Part shown: positions 1-5,729 of the stretch, in pieces | How positions within the stretch are numbered: the stretch's first letter is position 1 | How the letters are laid out: each line of letters begins with the position of its first letter | Source: an uncultured Collinsella sp. | GTDB lineage: Bacteria; Actinomycetota; Coriobacteriia; Coriobacteriales; Coriobacteriaceae | DNA length: 9,621 bases | Direction: 5' to 3' | Assembly (NCBI GenBank): GCA_900757465.1 | Contig: CAAENY010000098.1 | Span: forward strand, 1-9,621 | Made by a program: the position numbers and the translations under genes | The notes under the pieces: generated by a model | Database searches by the model: none | The model's input: only the letters and a program-made list of their open reading frames with translations | What the model was told of the DNA's origin: nothing

Positions 1-44
1 CATGTCGACCGTTCGGCATGCCGGCCCGCTCAGGGGATGTGAAA

Positions 45-1058
45 TTAATAACGCTCAAAGAAGGCAAGGGCATTATCGCTGCAGAGCTTCTGCATCACGG
101 TCTTGCCAAAGTGCTTGGAGAGCATGTTCTGGAACTCGGGCATCTTGCTGGCATCGGAGAGGAAGGCGGGCACCGTGGCACCGTCCCAGTCGCCGCCGAG
201 CGCGATGACGTCCTCGCCGCCCAGGTCGAGCCAGTGCTCGATATGTGCCGCCAGCTGGTCGAAGGTGACGTCTGCGGCTGTCTTGTCGGTTGCGTCGTTG
301 GAAAGGAACTCGCTGCAGTAGTTGAGGCCGACGATGCCACCCATGTCGCGAATGGTGCGGAACTGGTCGTCGGTGAGGTTGCGCTTAACGCCGCAAACTG
401 CACGAGAGTTGGAGTGGCTGGCGACGAAGGGACGTGTGGCGTGGGCGACAACCTCGTCAAAGCACTCATCGTTGAGGTGGGAGACGTCAAGCACCATGCC
501 GGCGTGCTCCATCTGCGTAAGTGCCTCGATGCCGGCGGCGGTGAGGCCGGCGTGGGTATCGTGTCCGCTCGCGAGCGGTCCCTGCGCATTCCAGCTGAGC
601 GATGACATGAGTACGCCCAAGCTCTTGAGCACCTCGATCAGCGCGGGGTCCTCGGCAAAGAACGTGGCGTTTTCGATGGTGTGGATGCAGGCGACCTTGC
701 CGTCTTTGAGCGCGGGGCGAATGTCTGCCGCGCTGCGTACGTTGACCATGCGGTCGTGGTTGAGCATTGCCTGGCCGCTCATATGCGCCATGATCTGCGC
801 CTGGAAGCGCGCGGCGTGGGCGGTGGGAATCTCATCGGGGACAAACGTGGCGAAGCACTGTGCCCATGGCGTGTTGCCGATCTTTGCGAGCGAGATGGCG
901 CAGGCGTTGCCCTCGATGAGGTCGAAATCTTGCGGATGCGTTTCGTCGCCGGGGAAATAACCGTCGGTGCCGGCGGTAAAGCGCAGGTCGAGATCGAGCG
1001 TGGCCCAGCCGATGCGGTCGGCGGTGTCGCAGTGTAGGTCAAATACGGGATATGCCAT
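45..1058 (-). CDS. Membrane dipeptidase, peptidase family M19
   Basis: A 337-residue protein of the M19 (renal dipeptidase-like) family, TIM-barrel metallopeptidases that hydrolyse dipeptides with a binuclear zinc centre. Visible family residues in order: HxD (His9, Asp11 in FDLHCD), the bridging Glu129 in HTIEN, His194 in LDVSHLN, His215 in ASHSNSRAV, and Asp290 in the GGDWDG motif near the C-terminus. Length is typical for a full bacterial M19 enzyme. No signal peptide is visible, so a cytoplasmic role in peptide use is likely (inference). The start at 1058 is preferred over an in-frame start 10 codons upstream because GGAGGAACC lies directly before it and homology begins there. It is transcribed divergently from the FKBP gene; the shared 120-base gap must hold both promoters. 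No convincing terminator follows the stop within the 44 bases left in the window, only the 10-base palindrome CGGCATGCCG at 14-23. Confidence 0.93.
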   Translation of the reverse strand: MAYPVFDLHCDTADRIGWATLDLDLRFTAGTDGYFPGDETHPQDFDLIEGNACAISLAKIGNTPWAQCFATFVPDEIPTAHAARFQAQIMAHMSGQAMLNHDRMVNVRSAADIRPALKDGKVACIHTIENATFFAEDPALIEVLKSLGVLMSSLSWNAQGPLASGHDTHAGLTAAGIEALTQMEHAGMVLDVSHLNDECFDEVVAHATRPFVASHSNSRAVCGVKRNLTDDQFRTIRDMGGIVGLNYCSEFLSNDATDKTAADVTFDQLAAHIEHWLDLGGEDVIALGGDWDGATVPAFLSDASKMPEFQNMLSKHFGKTVMQKLCSDNALAFFERY

Positions 1059-1090
1059 GGTTCCTCCGGTTGCAGCGTTTCTTTGCAAAC

Positions 1091-1120
1091 TGTCATTGAA
1101 TTGTATGACTAGGGTATAGT
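1091..1120 (+). promoter_or_regulatory. Candidate promoter of the FKBP gene with overlapping operator-like inverted repeat
   Basis: TATAGT at 1115-1120 is a good -10 element. An 18-base spacer separates it from TGTCAT at 1091-1096, a weak -35. The perfect inverted repeat GTCAT-N8-ATGAC (1092-1109) covers the -35 and spacer, where a dimeric repressor could bind. Start of transcription would be near 1127. The divergent dipeptidase promoter must lie in the same gap, so one protein could govern both. The regulator is unknown. Confidence 0.4.
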
Positions 1121-1137
1121 TAGCGCCATATGTTCAC

Positions 1138-1160
1138 GGCGGCCCGCGTTGTGCGCCGCC
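1138..1160 (+). other. GC-rich leader hairpin before the FKBP start
   Basis: GGCGGC (1138-1143) pairs with GCCGCC (1155-1160). After one C/C mismatch three more pairs follow (1145-1147 with 1151-1153), closing a GTT loop. The hairpin ends 8 bases before the Shine-Dalgarno GGAGG at 1169-1173. It is not followed by a T run, so it is not an ordinary terminator. It could stabilise the 5' end of the mRNA or affect translation (inference). Confidence 0.45.
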
Positions 1161-1178
1161 CTTATCACGGAGGTTACC

Positions 1179-1607
1179 ATGTCCAACCAGGGCAAGAAGG
1201 TCAAGACTCATTATCGCGGCACGCTCGACGACGGCACGCAGTTCGATAGCTCCTACGATCGCGGCGAGCCGCTGGAGTTCACCTGCGGCGCCGGTCAGAT
1301 GATCAAGGGCTTCGACGCCGCTGTTGTCGACATGCAGGTGGGCGAGAAGAAGACCGTGCACATTCCTGCTGCCGATGCCTACGGCGAGCACAATCCCGAG
1401 ATGGTTATTACCTTCCCGGCCGAGCAGGTTCCCAACATCGAGCAGATCGAGAAGGGCATGAAGCTCTTCCTGTCCACGCCGAGCGGCATGCCTGTCCCCG
1501 CCGTCGTCATCGACGTAACGCCCGAGGCTGTGACGCTCGATGCCAACCACGAGCTTGCCGGCAAGGACCTCAACTTTGATATCGAGCTCGTCGAGGTCGA
1601 GGGTTAG
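1179..1607 (+). CDS. FKBP-type peptidyl-prolyl cis-trans isomerase, SlyD-like
   Basis: A 142-residue protein with the SlyD arrangement: an FKBP core at the N-terminus (YRGTLDDGTQFDSS, then GAGQMIKGFDAAV at about 38-50 and VGEKKTVHIPAADAYGE at about 54-70), an insert-in-flap chaperone domain from about 72 to 120, and a closing FKBP strand (HELAGKDLNFDIELVEV, 124-140). Such proteins catalyse prolyl isomerisation and act as chaperones. E. coli SlyD also supplies nickel to hydrogenase through a His/Cys-rich tail. That tail is absent here: the protein ends four residues after the last FKBP strand motif. The start at 1179 has GGAGG 5 bases upstream. Only 3 bases separate its stop from the UreE-like gene, whose ribosome binding site GAGGG lies in the last codons of this gene, so the two are co-transcribed and probably co-translated. 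Confidence 0.93.
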   Translation: MSNQGKKVKTHYRGTLDDGTQFDSSYDRGEPLEFTCGAGQMIKGFDAAVVDMQVGEKKTVHIPAADAYGEHNPEMVITFPAEQVPNIEQIEKGMKLFLSTPSGMPVPAVVIDVTPEAVTLDANHELAGKDLNFDIELVEVEG

Positions 1608-1610
1608 AGC

Positions 1611-2189
1611 ATGCCTGAGCGCTTGGTTTCGACGACATGCTTGGGAAATCTCAACGATCCGTCCTATGAACTTCTGCTTCGCCGGAAGCTGGGCGGCGTC
1701 TTTGAAGTTGACGAGCTACTGCTCGATTGGGACCAGGCTGATGTATGCGCGTTTGTGGGCGTGACGGAGCTGGGGCGCACGGTCGATGTTCGGCTGGATA
1801 CTGCCGACGGCGGTCGTTTTGTCGACGGCGACGTGCTCGCCGTCGACCGTTCGGGCGTGGTGCCCGTGGCGGTTGTCGTGCGCCTGCGCAGCGCCGAGGT
1901 TTATTTGGTCGAAGTTGACCGCATGGACCCGATTGCGCTCGCGCATGCGTGCTGGGAGATCGGCAATATGCATGCGCCGCTTTTTCGAGGCGATTCGGAC
2001 GAGTATACCGTGCGCATGTATACGCCGGTGCAGCCTGTTTTGGGCCGCATGCTCCGGGGCGTCGAGGGCGTTCGGCTCTCGACGGTTACCCGTGAACTCG
2101 ATTCGGACCGGCGCTTTGCGTCGAGTGCGGCGGATGCCGTTGTGAGTATGGCACCAGACTTTACGATCGTAAAGAAGGCGCGCGGTTAA
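1611..2189 (+). CDS. UreE-like metallochaperone-fold protein
   Basis: A 192-residue protein whose layout matches the urease accessory protein UreE. The N-terminal beta domain carries the TELGRTVDVRL and FVDGDVLAVD stretches (about 52-79), followed by strands rich in Val. The C-terminal domain has ACWEIGNMHAPLF (113-125) and PVLGRMLRGVEGV (142-154), equivalent to the GNRHxP and HVLxxML segments of UreE. The metal-binding His of GNRHxP is kept (His121), but the HxH/DHVL histidines are replaced by Gln141-Pro142 and there is no His-rich tail. Known UreE delivers nickel to urease; no urease subunit is in this window. Coupling to a SlyD-like gene suggests a role in nickel or another metal, perhaps for hydrogenase (inference). 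It could also be a diverged family member that has lost metal binding. Assignment is by motif reading, not a search. Confidence 0.68.
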   Translation: MPERLVSTTCLGNLNDPSYELLLRRKLGGVFEVDELLLDWDQADVCAFVGVTELGRTVDVRLDTADGGRFVDGDVLAVDRSGVVPVAVVVRLRSAEVYLVEVDRMDPIALAHACWEIGNMHAPLFRGDSDEYTVRMYTPVQPVLGRMLRGVEGVRLSTVTRELDSDRRFASSAADAVVSMAPDFTIVKKARG

Positions 2190-2202
2190 CGTGCGTATAA
2201 GT

Positions 2203-2245
2203 AAGGCGGACTTTGAGAGACAACTATTCAAAGTCCGCCTTTCTG
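2203..2245 (+). terminator. Strong hairpin terminator or attenuator after the UreE-like gene
   Basis: AAGGCGGACTTTGA (2203-2216) and TCAAAGTCCGCCTT (2228-2241) form a perfect 14-base-pair stem with an 11-base loop, followed by the short tail TTCTG. It begins 13 bases after the UreE-like stop. The T run is short, so termination may be partial. The next gene begins only 26 bases later without room for a separate promoter after the hairpin, so read-through is likely needed for the HAD gene unless a promoter overlaps the hairpin (a possible -10, TATAAG, sits at 2196-2201 with no clear -35). Confidence 0.8.
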
Positions 2246-2270
2246 TTGATGAGATGCTGTGGGGGAGCAT

Positions 2271-3068
2271 ATGGGTCTTGAAGGAATCAAGCTGATTGCA
2301 TGCGATTTGGACGGCACGTTGCTGCATCCGGGGGAGCGCGAGCCGCGTTCCGAGGCCTTTGAGCTCATCGATGAGCTGCATCGTCGCGGTATCGTGTTTA
2401 TGCCGGCGAGCGGCCGTCAATATGCGAGCTTGCGCTATCTGTTTGCCCCGGTGGCCGATGAGCTCGCCTATGTATGCGAAAACGGAGCCCTGGTGATGAG
2501 CGAGGGACGTGCCGTTGTCAAGCGTTCCATGGAGCGTAGCCTTGCTATGGATATCGCGAATGCCGTGGTTGCGTATCCCCATGCCGACGTGACCCTTTCG
2601 TGTGAGGGACACCTCTACACCATGAGCGGCAACGATGCGTTCGTCGATCATTTGCGCTATGAGGTCCACTGCGATGTGGCGGTGGTCGACCGCCCCGAGG
2701 ACATCGACGAGGACGTCATTAAGATTGCCTTCCAGACGCCCGAGGTGGATCAGCCGGCGGCCCTGGAGTATTTTGAGCGCCTCTTTAGCGACCGTGTTGA
2801 CGTGATGACGTCGGGAACCGAATGGACGGACTTTATCGGTTTCGGTTCGGGCAAGGGCTCCGCGCTTGCCGATTACGGTCGTGCCCTGGGTATTTCGCCC
2901 GATGAGATGATGGCGTTTGGCGATAACGAAAACGATCGCGACATGCTCAACGTCGTGGGCCATCCCTATCTGATGGAGAGCTGCAACCCCTCTATGCGTG
3001 GCATCAACGACCGCGTCCGCTACGTGCGCACGGTCGAAGAAGAGCTGCGTCGTCTACTTGCTGAGTAG
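2271..3068 (+). CDS. Cof-type HAD-IIB family phosphatase
   Basis: A 265-residue member of the haloacid dehalogenase superfamily, Cof/YbiV-like subfamily IIB, which dephosphorylates sugar phosphates and related small molecules; the substrate cannot be read from sequence. Motif I is LIACDLDGTLL with nucleophile Asp12 and acid/base Asp14. Motif II is the Ser of MPASGRQ (Ser47). Motif III has Lys195 in GSGKGSAL, and motif IV is GDNENDRDML (Asp218, Asn219, Asp222). Between motifs II and III lies the cap domain expected of type C2B enzymes. The ATG at 2271 is chosen because GGGGGAG ends 3 bases before it and homology starts at once; a GTG at 2259 has no ribosome binding site. It probably depends on read-through from the FKBP/UreE-like operon. 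Its stop codon is inside the long hairpin shared with the convergent PerR-like gene. Confidence 0.92.
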   Translation: MGLEGIKLIACDLDGTLLHPGEREPRSEAFELIDELHRRGIVFMPASGRQYASLRYLFAPVADELAYVCENGALVMSEGRAVVKRSMERSLAMDIANAVVAYPHADVTLSCEGHLYTMSGNDAFVDHLRYEVHCDVAVVDRPEDIDEDVIKIAFQTPEVDQPAALEYFERLFSDRVDVMTSGTEWTDFIGFGSGKGSALADYGRALGISPDEMMAFGDNENDRDMLNVVGHPYLMESCNPSMRGINDRVRYVRTVEEELRRLLAE

Positions 3069-3149
3069 ACATTTGGGACATGTCTAGAAATCTACTTTTT
3101 GCTGCAAAGTGCGGAAAGGTGGATTTTAAGGCATGTTCCAAACATCTAC
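3065..3149 (+). repeat. 85-base imperfect palindrome bridging two convergent stop codons
   Basis: Left arm 3065-3100 pairs in register with right arm 3114-3149. Of 36 positions, 27 are Watson-Crick, 6 are G-U in the rightward RNA, and 3 are mismatches (3070/3144, 3071/3143, 3086/3128). A small inner hairpin, GCA-AAG-TGC (3104-3112), sits in the loop. The HAD stop TAG (3066-3068) pairs base for base with the complement of the PerR-like gene's TAG (3146-3148). All six non-Watson-Crick pairs are wobbles in the rightward RNA and would be C-A mismatches in the leftward RNA, so the structure is better in the HAD transcript. TTTTT at 3096-3100 lies inside the stem. It may be a bidirectional terminator, an mRNA-end stabiliser, or a copy of a dispersed palindromic repeat. 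Confidence 0.8.
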
Positions 3150-3526
3150 CTACAGTCGGGGCAGAGACCCTCGAAGATGGTGTAGTGCGACGTGACGTGC
3201 CAGCCGATTTGCTCGGACGCCTTGGCGTCGAGCTGGGCATCGAAGGGGAGCGGTACGTCGATGACGCGGCTGCACGAGGTGCAGATGATATGCGCATGCG
3301 GCTCGATCGTGCGATCGAAGCGGCTGCCGCCCGGCGTCTTGATGGAGAGAATCTCGCCGGCATCTGCCAAGAGATTGAGGTTGCGGTAGACCGTGCCGCG
3401 GCTGATCTTGTCATCCTGTTCGCGCACGGCGTTGTAGATTTCGTCGGCGGTGGGATGGTTATAGCTTTGGCGCACGGCGTCAAGAACCAGCTTTCGCTGC
3501 TTGGTATTCCTTCTTTGCACCGCCAT
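3146..3526 (-). CDS. Fur-family metalloregulator, PerR-like
   Basis: A 126-residue DNA-binding repressor. The N-terminal winged helix (about 5-65) contains NHPTADEIYNAV and GTVYRNLNLLADAGEI, the usual Fur-family recognition region. The C-terminal dimerisation domain carries two CxxC pairs, Cys82/Cys85 and Cys122/Cys125, for the structural zinc. Regulatory-metal ligands match B. subtilis PerR with the same spacing: Asp71, His77, His79 and Asp90 correspond to Asp85, His91, His93 and Asp104, and His24 is placed like His37. Asp at the last position points to PerR rather than Fur. By family knowledge, PerR senses peroxide by iron-catalysed oxidation of its histidines and represses oxidative-stress genes; no such target lies adjacent. 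The ATG at 3526 is preceded by a GAGGCGAGG purine stretch. Its stop lies in the long hairpin shared with the HAD gene. A candidate operator lies upstream. Confidence 0.9.
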   Translation of the reverse strand: MAVQRRNTKQRKLVLDAVRQSYNHPTADEIYNAVREQDDKISRGTVYRNLNLLADAGEILSIKTPGGSRFDRTIEPHAHIICTSCSRVIDVPLPFDAQLDAKASEQIGWHVTSHYTIFEGLCPDCR

Positions 3527-3570
3527 GCGCCTCGCCTCTTTTCTATTAACGGTCGTAGGTAAATGATACC

Positions 3571-3588
3571 GTATTTAGCACACAATAC
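3571..3588 (-). promoter_or_regulatory. Candidate operator upstream of the PerR-like gene
   Basis: A perfect inverted repeat GTATT-N8-AATAC sits in an AT-rich patch 45-62 bases upstream of the PerR-like start, next to a possible -10 TATCAT (rightward positions 3565-3570). It ends on the last base of the acylphosphatase gene's stop codon. Fur-family repressors often control themselves, so this may be an autoregulatory site. It does not match the B. subtilis PerR box closely. Confidence 0.3.
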
Positions 3589-3998
3589 TAATAATGAGGA
3601 CTGAAACCGTCTTCATTGGCAAGTGGGGCTCGGGCCTGGGCGTCTACAAGGCGAAAACGCGTTCCCATGCGCTCGTAGGAGGCATGAAGCGCCTCGAGAT
3701 GAGATAGGACGTTTGCCGGAGTTCCCTGTATCTCCATCTCGACTGAGCCGTCTTCCATGTTACGCACCCAGCCGGTGAGTGCGCGTGCCTGTGCGAGGTT
3801 GGTGTTGGTAAAGCGAAAACCAACGCCTTGGACTTGCCCCGCCCAGCGCAGGAAATAGCGCAGGGGAGTGTCTTGAGTGGCCTCGTCGCTTGCGAGTACG
3901 GTAAGCCTGCGGCGCAGCTCGAGCTCGACGTTTGATGGTTTTTGAGGCTCTCGACTGCCGCCGGTGACGCTGGAGAAGAACGTATCGAAGAGGCCCAT
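3588..3998 (-). CDS. Acylphosphatase-domain protein with N-terminal extension
   Basis: A 136-residue protein with an acylphosphatase fold from about 45 to 136. The signature GQVQGVGFRFT (54-64) contains catalytic Arg62, and GWVRNMEDGSVE (76-87) contains catalytic Asn80; both residues are intact. Acylphosphatases hydrolyse carboxyl-phosphate bonds such as acetyl phosphate or 1,3-bisphosphoglycerate. The family is normally about 90 residues; here about 44 extra residues precede the domain, starting MGLFDTFFSS and with a charged stretch ELELRRRL. That extension could be a short amphipathic membrane-associating or partner-binding segment (inference). The start at 3998 is 2 bases past the stop of the Gfo/Idh gene, which indicates translational coupling in one operon. 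Longer readings into the Gfo/Idh gene are Arg/Pro-rich and not protein-like. Confidence 0.88.
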   Translation of the reverse strand: MGLFDTFFSSVTGGSREPQKPSNVELELRRRLTVLASDEATQDTPLRYFLRWAGQVQGVGFRFTNTNLAQARALTGWVRNMEDGSVEMEIQGTPANVLSHLEALHASYERMGTRFRLVDAQARAPLANEDGFSPHY

Positions 3999-4000
3999 CG

Positions 4001-5107
4001 CTATGCCTGCTTGCCTGCGTCGGCCGGGAAGGTAATGCCGGCCTGCTGGCGCACGGCATCCATGATGCGCAGTGAGACGAGCGTGACATCGCGGTAGTGG
4101 CCAAGCTCGTGGCGTCCCGCCGGGGTCTCCCAAATCTCTTCCTTAACGTTATCGATGCCGTCGATGGCGGTGATAAAGTCTGTGAGTTCGTATTCCATAG
4201 TGTTGCTCGATTTGGGCAGGTCGAGCACGCGGCCGTTGTCGCCCTGTTCGCGCGGTGCCTCGGTCGCCGAGCCGCGTACGACATCGCCGCGATAGTCGAT
4301 GCGGACGTTGCGGGGCGTGGACGGATGGTCGATCTGGATAGTGCCACGCTCGCCTTCGATCTGCGAGGGCAGCAGGTCATTCGTAATTTTGGAGTGCGCG
4401 AGCTCGACGGAGATGCGGCCTCCGCCGTAGCTGGCGAGGATGGAACCGCAGCCGTCGATGGGGCCGTGCGTGAGCTGTCGCGTGGTGGGGTCGAGCAGAG
4501 TAGTCATGCTCGTAAGGCCGGAGGGCATGCCGAAAATCTCGACCATGGGCTCGACGGCGTAGACGCCAATGTCCATGAGGGAACCCGATGCCATATTGCA
4601 GTCGAAGATATTGGTGGCGCGTCCCGCGAGAATCTCGTTGTAGCGCGAGGAATACTTGCCAAAGCGCAATGAGGCGCGGCGGATGGGGGCGATCTCGCCC
4701 AGGGCGTCCTCGATGGCGTGGAAGGCGGGATCGTGGAGGGGACGCATGGCCTCGAGGGCCACGACACCTGCTGCCTCGGCAGCGCGGAAGACTTCCAGCG
4801 CCTGCGCTTCGGTGGCGCAGAAGGGTTTCTCGACGATGACGTGCTTGCCGCCGGCGATGCAGGCAAGGGCCTGCTCGTAGTGAAGTGCGTTAGGGCTGCC
4901 GATATAGACGGCGTCGACGTCGGCGGCGGACGCGAGCTCGTCAAGTGCGGTGAAGTTACGCTCACCACCGCGCTCGGCGGTAAAGGTAGTACCGCGATTG
5001 GCGTCGCGTGAAAGCGTGCCCACAAACGCGGCTTGGTCGTTGGCGTTGACGACTTGGATAAAGTCGTCGGTGATCATGGATGTGCCGATGGTCGCGATGC
5101 GCAGCAT
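4001..5107 (-). CDS. Gfo/Idh/MocA family NAD(P)-dependent oxidoreductase
   Basis: A 368-residue oxidoreductase. The Rossmann half begins at once with LRIATIGTSMITDDFI (the nucleotide-binding loop, in a variant form) and continues to VDAVYIGSPNALHYEQAL, GKHVIVEKPF with the family EKP motif (93-95), and LEAMRPLHDPAF. The C-terminal alpha/beta domain has SGSLMDIGVYAVEP (174-187), whose Asp179 and Tyr183 sit at the usual DxGxY active-site motif. Family members oxidise or reduce sugars, inositols or related compounds with NAD(P); the substrate cannot be assigned. The start at 5107 has AAGGGGG 4 bases upstream and matches the first beta strand; extending upstream gives low-complexity Ser/Thr sequence. 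It is followed 2 bases later by the acylphosphatase-domain gene. Confidence 0.92.
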   Translation of the reverse strand: MLRIATIGTSMITDDFIQVVNANDQAAFVGTLSRDANRGTTFTAERGGERNFTALDELASAADVDAVYIGSPNALHYEQALACIAGGKHVIVEKPFCATEAQALEVFRAAEAAGVVALEAMRPLHDPAFHAIEDALGEIAPIRRASLRFGKYSSRYNEILAGRATNIFDCNMASGSLMDIGVYAVEPMVEIFGMPSGLTSMTTLLDPTTRQLTHGPIDGCGSILASYGGGRISVELAHSKITNDLLPSQIEGERGTIQIDHPSTPRNVRIDYRGDVVRGSATEAPREQGDNGRVLDLPKSSNTMEYELTDFITAIDGIDNVKEEIWETPAGRHELGHYRDVTLVSLRIMDAVRQQAGITFPADAGKQA

Positions 5108-5140
5108 ACGTCCCCCTTGCGTTGTTTGGTCTGCAAGATG

Positions 5141-5146
5141 AGTGTA
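5141..5146 (-). promoter_or_regulatory. Possible -10 element before the Gfo/Idh gene
   Basis: TACACT read leftward, 34 bases before the start, preceded by GCGC. No convincing -35 is seen. The same GCGCTACA context occurs before the RNase HI gene, which gives slight support. Confidence 0.25.
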
Positions 5147-5180
5147 GCGCGTGGGGATATAAAGCTGCGCGAAAACGCTA

Positions 5181-5666
5181 TTACAGGTCGCTCTCGTTAA
5201 AGCCGGTGTCGATATCGAGGTTGCTGCCGTCGACCGCCGTGGTGGCGAGCTCGTCGCAGCGCTCGTTGAGCTCGTGGCCGGCATGTCCCTTAACCCAGAT
5301 GAACTCCACCTTATGCTTGCTTTTGGCGGCAAGCAGGCGCTCCCACAGGTCGCGGTTCTTAACGGGCTGCTTGTTGGCGGTTTTCCATCCGCGCTTTTTC
5401 CAGCCGTCGATCCAGTGCTTGTTAAAGGCGTTGACGACGTACTGCGAATCGGAATGGACCTCGACCTCGCAGGGGCGGTTAAGTGCCTCGAGCGCCACGA
5501 TGACCGCCATGAGCTCCATGCGGTTGTTGGTGGTCTTGGCGTAGCCGCGCGAAAGCTCGGAGGTGAAGGTCTTGCCGGCGGGGTTGGTGTATTTGAGCAC
5601 GGCGCCGTATCCGCCGCGTCCCGGATTTGATCGGGCCGAGCCGTCGGTATAGATGATGACCTTCAC
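5181..5666 (-). CDS. rnhA: Ribonuclease HI
   Basis: A 161-residue type 1 RNase H, which cleaves the RNA strand of RNA-DNA hybrids in R-loops and replication primers. Catalytic residues are all present: Asp8 (IYTDGSARSNPG), Glu51 (NNRMELMAV), Asp73 (VHSDSQYVV) and Asp138 (NERCDELA), plus the catalytic-loop His128 (WVKGHAGHELN). The basic protrusion (WIDGWKKRGWKTANKQPVKN, about 85-104) typical of bacterial HI enzymes is present. A short acidic tail follows residue 145. The start is GTG at 5666: an ATG two bases upstream is closed at once by TGA, and AAAGGA sits 5 bases before the GTG. It lies 63 bases downstream of the LysR gene and 73 bases upstream of the Gfo/Idh gene on the same strand. Confidence 0.96.
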   Translation of the reverse strand: MKVIIYTDGSARSNPGRGGYGAVLKYTNPAGKTFTSELSRGYAKTTNNRMELMAVIVALEALNRPCEVEVHSDSQYVVNAFNKHWIDGWKKRGWKTANKQPVKNRDLWERLLAAKSKHKVEFIWVKGHAGHELNERCDELATTAVDGSNLDIDTGFNESDL

Positions 5667-5704
5667 ATGGTTCCTTTCGTTGGGTACGTTTCGTGTGAGT
5701 GACC

Positions 5705-5710
5705 ATTGTA
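5705..5710 (-). promoter_or_regulatory. Possible -10 element before rnhA
   Basis: TACAAT read leftward, in the context GCGCTACAATGG, about 39 bases before the GTG start of rnhA. It is one base from the consensus, but no clear -35 is found 16-18 bases upstream. Confidence 0.3.
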
Positions 5711-5729
5711 GCGCCGCGTTCGCCGAGGG

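Noticed and set aside
14..23. CGGCATGCCG palindrome as a terminator of the dipeptidase gene
   Set aside because: The stem is at most 5 base pairs with no loop and no T run in the leftward direction.
18..605. Rightward open frame opposite the dipeptidase
   Set aside because: The opposite strand encodes intact M19 catalytic motifs with a strong ribosome binding site; this frame has neither.
1129..1178. Upstream frame starting ATG 1129 before the FKBP gene
   Set aside because: It has no ribosome binding site, would start almost at the inferred transcription start, and reads out of frame through the FKBP gene.
1716..2963. A 415-codon open frame on the minus strand opposite the UreE-like and HAD genes
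   Set aside because: It runs across two well-supported genes and a terminator, is rich in Arg and His, and shows no family motif; it is a codon-bias shadow.
2203..3149. HAD gene as a mobile cassette bounded by two hairpins
   Set aside because: The two hairpins share no sequence, there are no target-site duplications, and the gene's composition matches its neighbours.
3999..4133. N-terminal extension of the acylphosphatase-domain protein to 4133
   Set aside because: It lies within the Gfo/Idh coding sequence, is Arg/Pro/His-rich, and the ATG at 3998 fits a coupled start.
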